Shown piece after piece: positions 36,893-45,486 of a stretch of 64,000 nt of DNA (within the stretch, counting starts at the first letter, position 1; each line of letters starts with the position of its first letter). Origin of the DNA: DYJK01 sp040755055 (GTDB lineage Bacteria; Bacteroidota; Ignavibacteria; Ignavibacteriales; Melioribacteraceae); the NCBI GenBank assembly GCA_040755055.1, contig JBFMBS010000003.1, positions 130,588-194,587 on the forward strand, written 5' to 3'. Position numbers and translations under genes: made by a program. The notes beneath the pieces are model-generated. The model made no database searches, was not told the origin of the DNA, and saw only the letters and a list, made by a program, of their open reading frames with translations.

Positions 36893-37936
36893 TTATTTCG
36901 TTAATAAAGAATTAGCGATTTTTTTCGCATACCCTTCAAAATCAATTTTGTTTACTCGTGATAATTGATCAATTATATTTGAAGGGAAAATTGCACACCC
37001 TGAATAAGCTCCGGCAATACCGCCGGCAATTGCGCCAATAGTATCACAATCTCCGCCAATGTTAGCAGCAGCTTCAGCAGTTTTAAGAGGATTGCCATTA
37101 TAATAAACAACTAGTGCAAGTGCTGCCGGTACAGATTCAGATATAGCAACTCCGGTGCCTACATAATCATATAAATCTTGCCATATTTCTATTTCACTTT
37201 TACCGGCACGTATAATTTTTAGCGCTAGCTCTGCTCTTTTTAATATTGAAGCCCCGTACCATTGTCTTCCAAATTTCAATCCTTCTGCAGCTCCGTAATA
37301 AAATGCTTGTATTAATTCATCCATATTTTTATTAGCCATTCCAGATGCCACTGCACATGCAACAGCAGCAGCCCCGGCAATTGCCACGTTTGTATTGTGA
37401 GTAGGAATGCACACTTCAGCAACATCATCCACAACTGCCCGGTAATCTCCGGGATGAACAATTCCTACCGGTGCAATTTTCATTGCAGCACCGTTTGTGT
37501 CTCCCATACTGCCGGTTTCTTCAACGGGAATTCCATCATCGATCATTTTTAAAGCTCGGAGTGAACTTGGACCAAGTATCATTGATTGAAAAGCATTTAA
37601 ACTTTTTGCCCATTCAAGCAATTTCCTTGCAACTCCATAACGTGTAAACTTCTTTTCTTCTATAAACAGATCTGCAAGAAGCAATGTTTGCTGTGTGTCA
37701 TCTGTAATCTCGCCGGCTAACATTTTATTATGAATCATATGGCCTTCCGGTGCCGGTAATAATTTGGTGATTCGTTCCGGAAATATCTTTCGTATCGTAA
37801 CCGGGTCCATCAAAGAAGTAGGCATACCCATCGCATCTCCGTATGCTACTCCCAGAAGTGATCCATACGCTTTTTTAAAAATGCTTTCCTTTTCTAATCC
37901 TATTGACTCTAATAAAATTGAATTTTCTTTTATCAT
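36893..37936 (-). CDS. ADP-ribosylglycohydrolase (ARH/DraG) family protein
   Basis: 347 residues from ATG 37936, which overlaps the EcfT stop by one base; a GTG three bases upstream is an alternative. The two-Mg signature is complete: GVAYGDAMGMPTS, ITDDTQQTLLLADL and NIGGDCDTIGAIAGGIAGAYSG. The family cleaves alpha-linked ADP-ribose bonds (arginine, serine, alpha-NAD). In this transporter operon it may instead cleave an alpha-riboside substrate; this is inference. Confidence 0.88.
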   Translation of the reverse strand: MIKENSILLESIGLEKESIFKKAYGSLLGVAYGDAMGMPTSLMDPVTIRKIFPERITKLLPAPEGHMIHNKMLAGEITDDTQQTLLLADLFIEEKKFTRYGVARKLLEWAKSLNAFQSMILGPSSLRALKMIDDGIPVEETGSMGDTNGAAMKIAPVGIVHPGDYRAVVDDVAEVCIPTHNTNVAIAGAAAVACAVASGMANKNMDELIQAFYYGAAEGLKFGRQWYGASILKRAELALKIIRAGKSEIEIWQDLYDYVGTGVAISESVPAALALVVYYNGNPLKTAEAAANIGGDCDTIGAIAGGIAGAYSGCAIFPSNIIDQLSRVNKIDFEGYAKKIANSLLTK

Positions 37937-38745
37937 CACATAACTCCTACATTTTCAGTATTCGCCCAGATTGCCGCTATTAGAACTACGAGTTCAGCAA
38001 AACATATTATGTAATCTTTCTTCGTCATTTTTATTTCGTGCAAATTGGTGGCCGTTTTGTAGGCGCCGAATCCACGGTTTAACATAGCTATCGCAAGGTT
38101 TTCCGACATCCGGATTGAATCAACAATCATTGGAATAAGTACCGGAATATATCCCTTGATATTTCCGATTAGACCTTTGTTTCCAAATTCAGTACCTCTT
38201 GCTCTTTGTGCTTCCTGGATCATTTCTGATTTTTTCTGCATTGTCGGAATGAATCTTATCCCGGTTGCAATTACAAAAGCTAATTGGTAAGGCATTTTCA
38301 TTTTTTGCATCAATTGGATTATATCTTCTATCGGTGTGCTGAATGTTACAATAGTTGAAGCTATTACCATTATCAAAATTCTGAGTGTAAGTGTTAAACC
38401 GTAAAAAATTCCCCCAGTTGAAAACGGTAATGTATTGTCCGGCATTAAATAAAAAAGTATTTGCTTATTAACATCAAGCTGAAATTTTTCAGCCGGATAA
38501 GTAAAACCGGTTATTAAAAGCATTATTAAAAAAATCGGAAGAAGTGGTTTTATAATTTGTTTTACTTTATTGAACGGAGTTCTCATTGAAAGAAGTATTA
38601 GAGTCGTAATCAAAACAAGCAGTAGATTGATAACCGGCGATAAGAACACAAATGCTGTTACAGTTACTATAAAAAATCCTAGTATCTTTGTACGTACGTC
38701 TAGAGAATGAATAAAACTATTTGACGGATAGTAATCAATTAACAT
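37936..38745 (-). CDS. ECF transporter T component (EcfT/CbiQ family)
   Basis: 269 residues with about five to six membrane segments. The coupling motif region contains RARGTEFGNKG and SENLAIAMLNRGFGAY, corresponding to the two short Arg-containing coupling helices of EcfT. It links the ATPases to the S component. It overlaps the ATPase gene by 11 bases and the ARH gene by one, tight translational coupling. Confidence 0.92.
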   Translation of the reverse strand: MLIDYYPSNSFIHSLDVRTKILGFFIVTVTAFVFLSPVINLLLVLITTLILLSMRTPFNKVKQIIKPLLPIFLIMLLITGFTYPAEKFQLDVNKQILFYLMPDNTLPFSTGGIFYGLTLTLRILIMVIASTIVTFSTPIEDIIQLMQKMKMPYQLAFVIATGIRFIPTMQKKSEMIQEAQRARGTEFGNKGLIGNIKGYIPVLIPMIVDSIRMSENLAIAMLNRGFGAYKTATNLHEIKMTKKDYIICFAELVVLIAAIWANTENVGVM

Positions 38746-40486
38746 TTATCAAACTCAAATTTTCCAACAGTTGCTCTTTAATTTGATTTACGGTAATAAG
38801 TCCGCTTTTAAAACCTAACTCAAAAAGAGATTTTCCAATCTTTACACTTTCAGGCAACGAGATTGATGCCGATTCTAAAATTTTTTCTTGTGAAAAAACT
38901 TCCGGAGGTGTTCCTTCCAATACCACCTTTCCATTTGAAAAAACAATTATTCTATCCGCGTACTCGGCAGCTAATCTCAAATTATGAGTTATGGTTAAAA
39001 TTGTGTGTCCCTTCTGGTTCAACTCTTTCATCATGGTCATCATTCTCTTGGTACCATCCCAATCTTGTCCGGTAGTCGGTTCATCAATTACTAAAATCCC
39101 GGGTTCCATAACAAGGATTGAAGCAACTGCCAACTTTTGACGTTCACCTTTTCCCAATGTAAATGGATGCCGATCCTGGTAATCTTTTAATCCGACAAAT
39201 TCCAACACTCTTGTTACCTTTTCCTCTATTTCCGGTTTTGACAGATTCATATTTTTCAATCCATATTCAACTTCTTCCTTTACTGTAGCAGAAAATATTT
39301 GGTGATCTGGATTCTGGAAAACGTATCCGACCTCGCGGCTTAATTCGGATGTACTAACTGATTGAATGTCTCTTCCGTTTATTTGAACTTGGCCAGATGT
39401 TGGTCTTAATAATCCATTAAGATGTTTTGAAAATGTAGTTTTGCCGGCACCATTTTTTCCGATTATTGCAACAAATTCACCTTTATTAATTCTAAGATTA
39501 ATTTGATGAAGTGCGGCTTCATTTTTTCGATACCCAAATGAAAGACCGATTGCTTCAATAACTGTTTTTTTCTGTTTGGGAAATATTGACACTTTATGTG
39601 TAGCGTTTTTAACTGAGTAATTTTCTAATTGCCCTTTCAGATATTCGATTAGCCCCTCACTATGCAAAAATATTTTGGAATCATTCGAATTGGAGTTATG
39701 AAATACATTTGAGATTTCGGCCGACTCGATGGGTCTGATTCCATATTTTTCTGTAAGAAAAACATCTTTGAATAAATCTTGCGGTTTACCTTGCCAAACA
39801 ACTTCGCCTTCATCAAGAATAATAATCCTATCTGCGAAATCAAGCATTTCTTCTGAATCATGACCCGATATAATCACAGTTACATTTTCTTCCTTGCGTA
39901 TTTCCGATAACACACGGAAGATTTCGGCACGTCCGCTCGGATCTAATTCCGAAGTCGGTTCGTCAAGCACAATTATTTCCGGTTCCATTGCTAGCACACC
40001 GGCAATTGCTAAACGCTGTTTTTCACCGCCTGATAATTCTGTTGTTATTCTTTTTTCAAATCCGCTCAATCCCACGAGCGAAAGCGATTTCTTTATAAGT
40101 TCTTTTATTTTTTCTTTACTATAGTTAAGATTAGACGGACCAAATGAAGTATCTTTTTCAACAGTTATTCCGAAAATCTGAGTTTCAGAGTCTTGCATAA
40201 CTAATCCTATAAACCGTGCAAGCGTTTGTACTCTGTACCTTTGTGTATTCATTGTATTAACAACAACAGAGCCGGTTAAGTCGCCTTCAAAAAAATGAGG
40301 TATCAATCCGTTCATAAGCATCAATGAAGTAGTCTTCCCGGAGCCGGTTCTGCCTAATACGCCGATAAATTCACCTTTGTTAATTTTAAAATTGATTTTC
40401 TTAAGAGCTGCTTTAGAGCTTTCGGGGTATAAATATTTTTCCAAATCTACAATTACTGATCCTCTTTCCAACTTCCCGGTATTCAA
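38735..40486 (-). CDS. Fused double ECF ATPase (EcfA-EcfA')
   Basis: 583 residues with two ABC domains in one chain. First: Walker A LGRTGSGKTT (about 42), signature TTELSGGEKQRLA, Walker B IIVLDEPTSELDPSG. Second: Walker A IGKNGAGKTT, signature FTLGKGERQKLA, Walker B ILVIDEPTTGQD. The second signature is LGKGE instead of SGGE. Start is TTG, preceded by GGGGA. Such fusions occur in YkoD and other dedicated (group I) ECF systems. The gene order S component, kinase, ATPase, T component supports a dedicated transporter. Confidence 0.93.
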   Translation of the reverse strand: MNTGKLERGSVIVDLEKYLYPESSKAALKKINFKINKGEFIGVLGRTGSGKTTSLMLMNGLIPHFFEGDLTGSVVVNTMNTQRYRVQTLARFIGLVMQDSETQIFGITVEKDTSFGPSNLNYSKEKIKELIKKSLSLVGLSGFEKRITTELSGGEKQRLAIAGVLAMEPEIIVLDEPTSELDPSGRAEIFRVLSEIRKEENVTVIISGHDSEEMLDFADRIIILDEGEVVWQGKPQDLFKDVFLTEKYGIRPIESAEISNVFHNSNSNDSKIFLHSEGLIEYLKGQLENYSVKNATHKVSIFPKQKKTVIEAIGLSFGYRKNEAALHQINLRINKGEFVAIIGKNGAGKTTFSKHLNGLLRPTSGQVQINGRDIQSVSTSELSREVGYVFQNPDHQIFSATVKEEVEYGLKNMNLSKPEIEEKVTRVLEFVGLKDYQDRHPFTLGKGERQKLAVASILVMEPGILVIDEPTTGQDWDGTKRMMTMMKELNQKGHTILTITHNLRLAAEYADRIIVFSNGKVVLEGTPPEVFSQEKILESASISLPESVKIGKSLFELGFKSGLITVNQIKEQLLENLSLINVN

Positions 40487-40487
40487 G

Positions 40488-41300
40488 TTATCCCCTTAGT
40501 TCTCCTATTATGCTCATTGGTTTATTTATTTTGTGCTGAAGCATATGTAATTCATTTTTAGGTAGTGAAACAAGACAGCATGTTGAAGGTCCGCCGGATT
40601 TTGCTACATCTACATCATTAACACTATAATAATGTGGAAGCAGCCCGGCACTCTTTGCTAGTTCGTAAAACTCATGCTGAATCCCCTTGGAACCAACCGG
40701 AAGAATGTCGTGAATAAACTTACACCGATTTAATTCACTGATTGTTTTTGTATTGGTAATCTCGCCATCATTAAAAATTACTTTGTACTCAGGTGCGGAT
40801 TTAGGTTTGCCTACAGCAACAACGATATCGCTATCCAAACTTTTACCGGGTCTAAAGTCATCTTTGTGAACTAACCCTATAATAACCACACCTATCCCGG
40901 TTTGATTTGTTTCAACATTATCCTCTGTACTCCCGGTGACAACACTGTTCCCCCTCATTCCGGCCTCTTCAACTTCATCTTTTACTCCTCGAATAATCTC
41001 TTTACCGGTTGGCTCCATTTCCACAGATAAAACATCAATAACCATAATTGGCAAAGCACCTGAAGCCATCAATTCCATCAATGGTACTCTAGTACCGAGT
41101 CTTCCAAGATCGTACGCCGGAGAAAATACTGTGTCATGTATTTTAGGACCGATACCTCCATCCGAATCCGAACTAACAACAATCCATAAATCATCTGTTA
41201 GTTCAGAGATTAAAAGATCACGTACATGTCTAGTATTAAATTGATTCGAGTTATCCTCTTTTAATCCCCGGTATCGTTGGTATAATAAATTTATGTCCAT
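40488..41300 (-). CDS. AIR-synthase (PurM) family protein, CblS-like (alpha-ribazole kinase) candidate
   Basis: 270 residues from ATG 41300; longer readings would run into the S-component gene. The PurM/ThiL/SelD fold is visible: WIVVSSDSDGGIGPK, LGTRVPLMELMASGALPIMVID and VTGSTEDNVETNQTGIGVVIIG. As I recall, alpha-ribazole kinase CblS of Listeria and Geobacillus belongs to this superfamily and works with the S component CblT; the adjacency here fits. ThiL is a less good match by length and context. Substrate is inferred. Confidence 0.7.
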   Translation of the reverse strand: MDINLLYQRYRGLKEDNSNQFNTRHVRDLLISELTDDLWIVVSSDSDGGIGPKIHDTVFSPAYDLGRLGTRVPLMELMASGALPIMVIDVLSVEMEPTGKEIIRGVKDEVEEAGMRGNSVVTGSTEDNVETNQTGIGVVIIGLVHKDDFRPGKSLDSDIVVAVGKPKSAPEYKVIFNDGEITNTKTISELNRCKFIHDILPVGSKGIQHEFYELAKSAGLLPHYYSVNDVDVAKSGGPSTCCLVSLPKNELHMLQHKINKPMSIIGELRG

Positions 41301-41302
41301 TA

Positions 41303-41830
41303 CTACACCATTCTGCTCTTCTGAATAATCAGGTAAGCTGTGCACGCAATAAAAACATTTATAAACCCACCGATCGTTAAAGGAAGAATCAATGCTGCAA
41401 AAAGCCCAAACCCGCCAATAGGTATTACAAGCAATGAAGAAATAGGTCCATTTAAGATTACGGCTAAAACTGCACCAAACCATAGGTGAATGTTTTTGGC
41501 AGTTATATCAAAAATTGTAACCCATACTGCCATTTGAATTGATATAAACAGATGCATTGGTAAACCAAGTGGAAAACCAGTAGTCAATGCCGTTAACATA
41601 TGACCAAGTGCCGCAACAATAGCCCCTTCGCGCCATCCAAAAGCAACCGCTGAGAAAAATGCAAACGCAGCATCTAGTGCTACTGTTCCGGTTGGACTTG
41701 GAACTTTAATCATTGATCCAACTGCACACATCGCAATGAAGATTGCCATTCGTGCAATACGTTTAGATGACCAAAAAATTTTTTGATCGTAAATATCAAA
41801 TTCTTCTTTTGGTATCGGTATCGTTGACAT
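41303..41830 (-). CDS. ECF transporter S component, CblT-like
   Basis: 175 residues with about five or six hydrophobic segments. A KVPSPTGTVALDAAFAFFSAV segment and a GHMLTALTTGFPLGLPMHL segment resemble, as I remember them, the alpha-ribazole transporter CblT. S components bind the vitamin; EcfT and the fused ATPase follow in the operon. It is 3 bases downstream of the GntR gene and 2 bases upstream of the PurM-fold gene. Other S families (thiamine-precursor YkoE, queuosine QueT) cannot be excluded without a search. Confidence 0.72.
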   Translation of the reverse strand: MSTIPIPKEEFDIYDQKIFWSSKRIARMAIFIAMCAVGSMIKVPSPTGTVALDAAFAFFSAVAFGWREGAIVAALGHMLTALTTGFPLGLPMHLFISIQMAVWVTIFDITAKNIHLWFGAVLAVILNGPISSLLVIPIGGFGLFAALILPLTIGGFINVFIACTAYLIIQKSRMV

Positions 41831-41833
41831 TTT

Positions 41834-42598
41834 TTAACCAACAGCAATATGATTTAATTCAATACTCACATCCTCACCATGAGTGAAGGAAAATTCACAT
41901 CTATCGCCCGGTAAGAACGAGCGTACAACTTCAATTATTTCGTCATTCTTTGTAAATGTTTTTCTTGTTAAAAGGAATAGTGGTGATCCCTTTTTAACCT
42001 TCAATAATTCTGCTTCATATTGATCGGCTTTAACGCATGTTAAGTTCTCAGTAAAATAGCCGAAGTTGAGCTGGTAATGTTCTTTCAAAATATCAAACAA
42101 TGAATTGCTTGAAAGATCGTGAGAAAGCAAATCGGGACAAAAGAATTTTGGGATATAAGATGTTTGTAAAGCAACCGGCAGATCGCTCATCAATCTCAAT
42201 CTTTGAATTCGATATAACTCGGTGCTTTCTTTCATTTTCAGATATTCAAGAGCTTCTTTAGATTCAAAGATTTCTTCTGATATGATAACTCTTGTTGTTA
42301 TTGCAGAACCATACTGCTGGAATTCTGAAGAAAAACTGTAAGCATCTGTAAGACCTTTAAATATTTTTCTTTCTGCTACAAATGTTCCTTTCCCTTGTAC
42401 ACGATACAACATTCCTTCCGAAACAAGATCGGCAATCGCTTGTTTGGCTGTATTACGACTGATCTTTAGAAGTTCAGCTAATTCATTTTCAGAAGGAATC
42501 TTTTCATTAGGTTTATATCTACCAATGTCTATTTCTTCTTTAAGAATTTCTTTAAGCTGATAATAAAGCGGTAGAGCACTTTTTTTATCTATTTCCAT
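41834..42598 (-). CDS. GntR-family regulator, HutC subfamily (UTRA domain)
   Basis: 254 residues: N-terminal winged helix (residues about 8-75, LPLYYQLKEILKEEI and IPSENELAELLKISRNTAKQAIADL) and a UTRA ligand-binding domain (about 95-245, LYRIQRLRLMSDLPVALQTSYIP). It is second in the operon, between the binding protein and S component, so it probably senses the transported compound. Candidate operator half-sites lie at 43672-43709. Confidence 0.9.
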   Translation of the reverse strand: MEIDKKSALPLYYQLKEILKEEIDIGRYKPNEKIPSENELAELLKISRNTAKQAIADLVSEGMLYRVQGKGTFVAERKIFKGLTDAYSFSSEFQQYGSAITTRVIISEEIFESKEALEYLKMKESTELYRIQRLRLMSDLPVALQTSYIPKFFCPDLLSHDLSSNSLFDILKEHYQLNFGYFTENLTCVKADQYEAELLKVKKGSPLFLLTRKTFTKNDEIIEVVRSFLPGDRCEFSFTHGEDVSIELNHIAVG

Positions 42599-42633
42599 TG
42601 TTTACTCCGGTTTTCATTAAAGGTCTTTTATAG

Positions 42634-43644
42634 TCAATCTGATTTGCTACAAATAAAGGAATACATTGGGATATAAAGAATTATATTGGAAAATGTAACG
42701 TCATCCATTCTATCCGGTACTTTTTCTATCTTTAATAATTCCAAATCACCATCAGCGTGAATCGTTTTACCAAAAAGATCAGCAGCTGTTGGGATCTGGG
42801 GACCGGCTTGTTTTGTCTTCGCCGAATTAATATATCTAACTCTACCATTCTTAACAGCATTGATAGTTACAGCATCTTCTCTATGAGCAATTTCATAGGG
42901 TGTGGTTGTACCATGCCCAACTTTTTCCCCCTCGAAATAAGGACCACCGGCATTATCCCAAATTGGAATTAATATTACATCTGGATTTGCTTCTATTACT
43001 TCTTCCCATTTTACAGAAGGAGCTATTCCCGGTCTTTCAGAAAATAGTGGTTCTCCTCCAACCATCCTTATAAGTTCGGTTATGTATGAATCTTTACCCG
43101 GAACACATTTGTAGTAATAGTTAATTTCGTAGTAAACACTTACACGTGGATAATCTTTATACTTTTCAACAATACCCATAAGATTACATTTAATTTCCTC
43201 AACTAATTTTCCGGCAAGTTCTTCTTTTCCTATTGCTTTCCCTAACTCAACAATCTTGGAATATACTTCTGAAAGACCTATTTCTCCCATATGAAGAACT
43301 TTATAACCTTCCTTCAAAAATCTATCTCGAATCTTTGCCTGAACTCCGGTACAAGTGAGGATTAAATCCGGTTTGATCGCATTGATGCGTGAATAATTCA
43401 CATCTGAAAAACCACCTACGATTTCCAATTTTCCTTCATTTACTAAACGAGGTATGGAATCCGGAAAGATACAGTATCTTGTAACACCGCACAGTTGATC
43501 AGCAGCTCCTAATGCAGCTACTACGTTTGTCCAATTCGGAGCTAATGAAACTATCTTTAAATCTTTTTGAGCATATAACAATGATGTCAGAAAAACAAAG
43601 ATGAATGCGTATTTAATTGATCTTCTTAGTTCTTCCTTTAACAT
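42634..43644 (-). CDS. Periplasmic binding protein, BtuF/FhuD class (cobalamin-type)
   Basis: 336 residues from ATG 43644, preceded by GGAG at good spacing; a further upstream start would add ten residues. N-terminal signal peptide (IKYAFIFVFLTSLLYAQ), then the class III fold: KIVSLAPNWTNVVAALGAADQLCGVTRYC, IKPDLILTC, and WEEVIEANPDVILIPIW. Such proteins normally feed a BtuCD permease; none is in the window, and an ECF transporter follows instead. It is the first gene of the operon. Confidence 0.85.
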   Translation of the reverse strand: MLKEELRRSIKYAFIFVFLTSLLYAQKDLKIVSLAPNWTNVVAALGAADQLCGVTRYCIFPDSIPRLVNEGKLEIVGGFSDVNYSRINAIKPDLILTCTGVQAKIRDRFLKEGYKVLHMGEIGLSEVYSKIVELGKAIGKEELAGKLVEEIKCNLMGIVEKYKDYPRVSVYYEINYYYKCVPGKDSYITELIRMVGGEPLFSERPGIAPSVKWEEVIEANPDVILIPIWDNAGGPYFEGEKVGHGTTTPYEIAHREDAVTINAVKNGRVRYINSAKTKQAGPQIPTAADLFGKTIHADGDLELLKIEKVPDRMDDVTFSNIILYIPMYSFICSKSD

Positions 43645-43671
43645 TTTTTCTCCAAAAATTGATAAAAAAAG

Positions 43672-43709
43672 CAACTTTTCTATAAGTTGTTGGGTTGTTG
43701 GTACAACTT
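43672..43709. promoter_or_regulatory. Cluster of CAACTT/AAGTTG half-sites (candidate GntR operator)
   Basis: CAACTT (43672-43677), AAGTTGT (43684-43690), GTTGGTACAAC (43697-43707) and ACAACTT (43703-43709) make nested inverted repeats in the 148-base region between the divergent binding-protein and macro-domain genes. The position suits an operator for the GntR regulator; not proven. Confidence 0.5.
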
Positions 43710-43792
43710 AATTTATCTTATCTCTAATGTCAAGTTAATTTTTGACTAGTATTTTGTATAGTTACTACAGAAATAAAAAACAATAATGGTTG

Positions 43793-44293
43793 ATGGAAAG
43801 GTTAGAAACACAGCTAGGAGACATCACCAAATTAAAAGTTGATGCTATTATAAACGCTGCCAACACAACATTACTTGGCGGCGGTGGTGTTGACGGCGCC
43901 ATTCATCGTGCTGCCGGGCCCAAACTTTTGGAAGAATGCAAAACTCTCGGCGGTTGCAAAACCGGTGAAGCAAAAATTACAAGGGGCTACAACCTTCCGG
44001 CAAAGTTTGTAATTCACACAGTTGGACCGGTGTGGCGCGGCGGAAAGAACAATGAAGATAATCTTCTTGCAAACTGTTACAGAAATTCTTTACAACTCGC
44101 TGTTGAAAACAAAATTAAAACAATTGCCTTCCCGGCAATCAGCACCGGTGTTTATTCCTTTCCGATAGAGCGAGCAGCAAAAATTGCCGTTGAAACTGTT
44201 AATGAATTTTTGAGGAATGATTCCACAATTGAGAAAGTGATTTTTTGTTGTTTCGATAAATTCACATTCGAAACATATAACTCTCTGTCATGA
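43793..44293 (+). CDS. Macro domain protein (ADP-ribose/O-acetyl-ADP-ribose deacetylase type)
   Basis: 166 residues from ATG 43793; a TTG three bases earlier is possible. Macro-domain marks: VDAIINAANTTLLGGGGVDGAIHRAAG, AKFVIHTVGPVW and IAFPAISTGVYSFP. These resemble YmdB, which deacetylates O-acetyl-ADP-ribose and removes ADP-ribose from proteins. It is divergent from the binding-protein operon, which itself contains an ARH-family gene, so the two ADP-ribose-type enzymes flank one locus. Confidence 0.93.
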   Translation: MERLETQLGDITKLKVDAIINAANTTLLGGGGVDGAIHRAAGPKLLEECKTLGGCKTGEAKITRGYNLPAKFVIHTVGPVWRGGKNNEDNLLANCYRNSLQLAVENKIKTIAFPAISTGVYSFPIERAAKIAVETVNEFLRNDSTIEKVIFCCFDKFTFETYNSLS

Positions 44294-44349
44294 CAGAGTA
44301 AATACTAAATTAAATTGCCGAACAAATTACATTTATGTTTTCATTAATA

Positions 44350-45240
44350 TCATCTTAAAAACAACATTGCGATGCCAGCAACTGCTATAAAGGCACCAAT
44401 AATTGATTTCCAGGAGAGCTTCTCCTTATAGTAATACTTTACCATCGGAAGCATTATTATTGGAGGCATTGCCATAATTGTAGAAGCAATACCAACCTTT
44501 GTATGACTGATCGAGATCAAACTAAAAGTTATACCGAGATACGGACCGATTATTGAGCCGACAACGGTAAAGATCAACCCCTTCTTATTCTCTCTAAATT
44601 TCTGTACCGGCTTATTGAAACGTCTTGTCATTGCAACCAACGGGTAAATAATTATTAATGCCGAAATGATACGTGCAAATGTAGCAACAAACGGATTTAT
44701 GTCACTTTCATTAAATGCAAGTTTTGCGAAGATCAAACCAACACCCTGACCAACAGCACCCATAAATGCATAGAATAGACCGGTGTAATCAACTTTGTAC
44801 TCGGAAGTTGGTAACTCCTTTCTTTGTATCACAACAAGTGCAATTCCAAGTATAGTTACGAACATTCCGGCAACACCTAAAAACGAAATTCTTTCATTCA
44901 GAAAAAAATAAGCAAGTAGTGCCGCTATTGCCGGTGCAACCGACATTATCAGCATACTGATTCTTGCACCAATTAAACGATAAGCTTTAAATAAAAATGA
45001 ATCACCTACAGCCAATCCGATAAAACCGCTTATTACAAGGTTAACAAACTGTGTAATAGAAATATCTATGGGTGCACCGATAGCTATTATTGTTACTGAT
45101 AAACATATAATTGCAAATAACATTCTTGTAACATTAACATACATCGAACCGACACGAATCGATGCTTCTGCAAATGCTATGGAAGTACCCGACCATAAAA
45201 TTGCTGTAATCAACGCTGCTATTTCACCAATAAAAGGCAT
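44350..45240 (-). CDS. EamA/DMT-family transporter
   Basis: 296 residues with ten hydrophobic segments in two repeats of five, each with the EamA pattern (FIGEIAALITAILWSGTSIAFAEASI; later DYTGLFYAFMGAVGQGVGLIFAKLAF). Family members export or exchange amino acids, sugars or nucleotide-type metabolites. Substrate unknown. It faces the macro-domain gene. Confidence 0.87.
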   Translation of the reverse strand: MPFIGEIAALITAILWSGTSIAFAEASIRVGSMYVNVTRMLFAIICLSVTIIAIGAPIDISITQFVNLVISGFIGLAVGDSFLFKAYRLIGARISMLIMSVAPAIAALLAYFFLNERISFLGVAGMFVTILGIALVVIQRKELPTSEYKVDYTGLFYAFMGAVGQGVGLIFAKLAFNESDINPFVATFARIISALIIIYPLVAMTRRFNKPVQKFRENKKGLIFTVVGSIIGPYLGITFSLISISHTKVGIASTIMAMPPIIMLPMVKYYYKEKLSWKSIIGAFIAVAGIAMLFLR

Positions 45241-45486
45241 GTGATATTAGTTAATGATTTACGAATTACAAATTAATATTTACGAGTTACGAATTAAAAA
45301 CAATACTCGAATGACGAATTACGATTTACAATTTTTGAATTTGGATTTTTATCAAACTTTCGATGTGACAATATAAATATTTGGATGGAAACAATTTTTT
45401 GTAATATCAGGTAATAATAAAAGAATGTTGAATGCTAAATTTCCTATCCCTTGATTCAACTTAACATTCAACATTTAGCGTACAAA
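45241..45486. other. Intergenic region with AT-rich ACGAATTAC-type repeats
   Basis: 246 bases. 45241-45340 has several near copies of TTACGAATTAC and GACGAATTACGA; 45427-45472 has the stem described as a possible glnA terminator. No gene. Confidence 0.6.
45427..45472 (-). terminator. Possible terminator after glutamine synthetase
   Basis: GTTGAATGCTAA (45427-45438) and TTAACATTCAAC (45461-45472) form a 12-bp stem with one G-T pair, 15 bases past the glnA stop, followed on the minus strand by a T-rich stretch. Weak T-run, so tentative. Confidence 0.45.

Noticed and set aside
40488..41300. ThiL (thiamine-monophosphate kinase) as the identity of the PurM-fold gene
   Set aside because: At 270 residues it is shorter than ThiL, and the neighbours resemble alpha-ribazole genes; not fully excluded.
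40488..41483. Longer reading of the PurM-fold gene to 41483
   Set aside because: The extra N-terminal 61 residues overlap the S-component gene in another frame and show no conserved pattern; ATG 41300 fits the family start.
42634..44293. Cobalamin riboswitch before the BtuF-like gene
   Set aside because: The region 43645-43792 is only 148 bases and shows no B12-box-like sequence; the half-site cluster explains it better.
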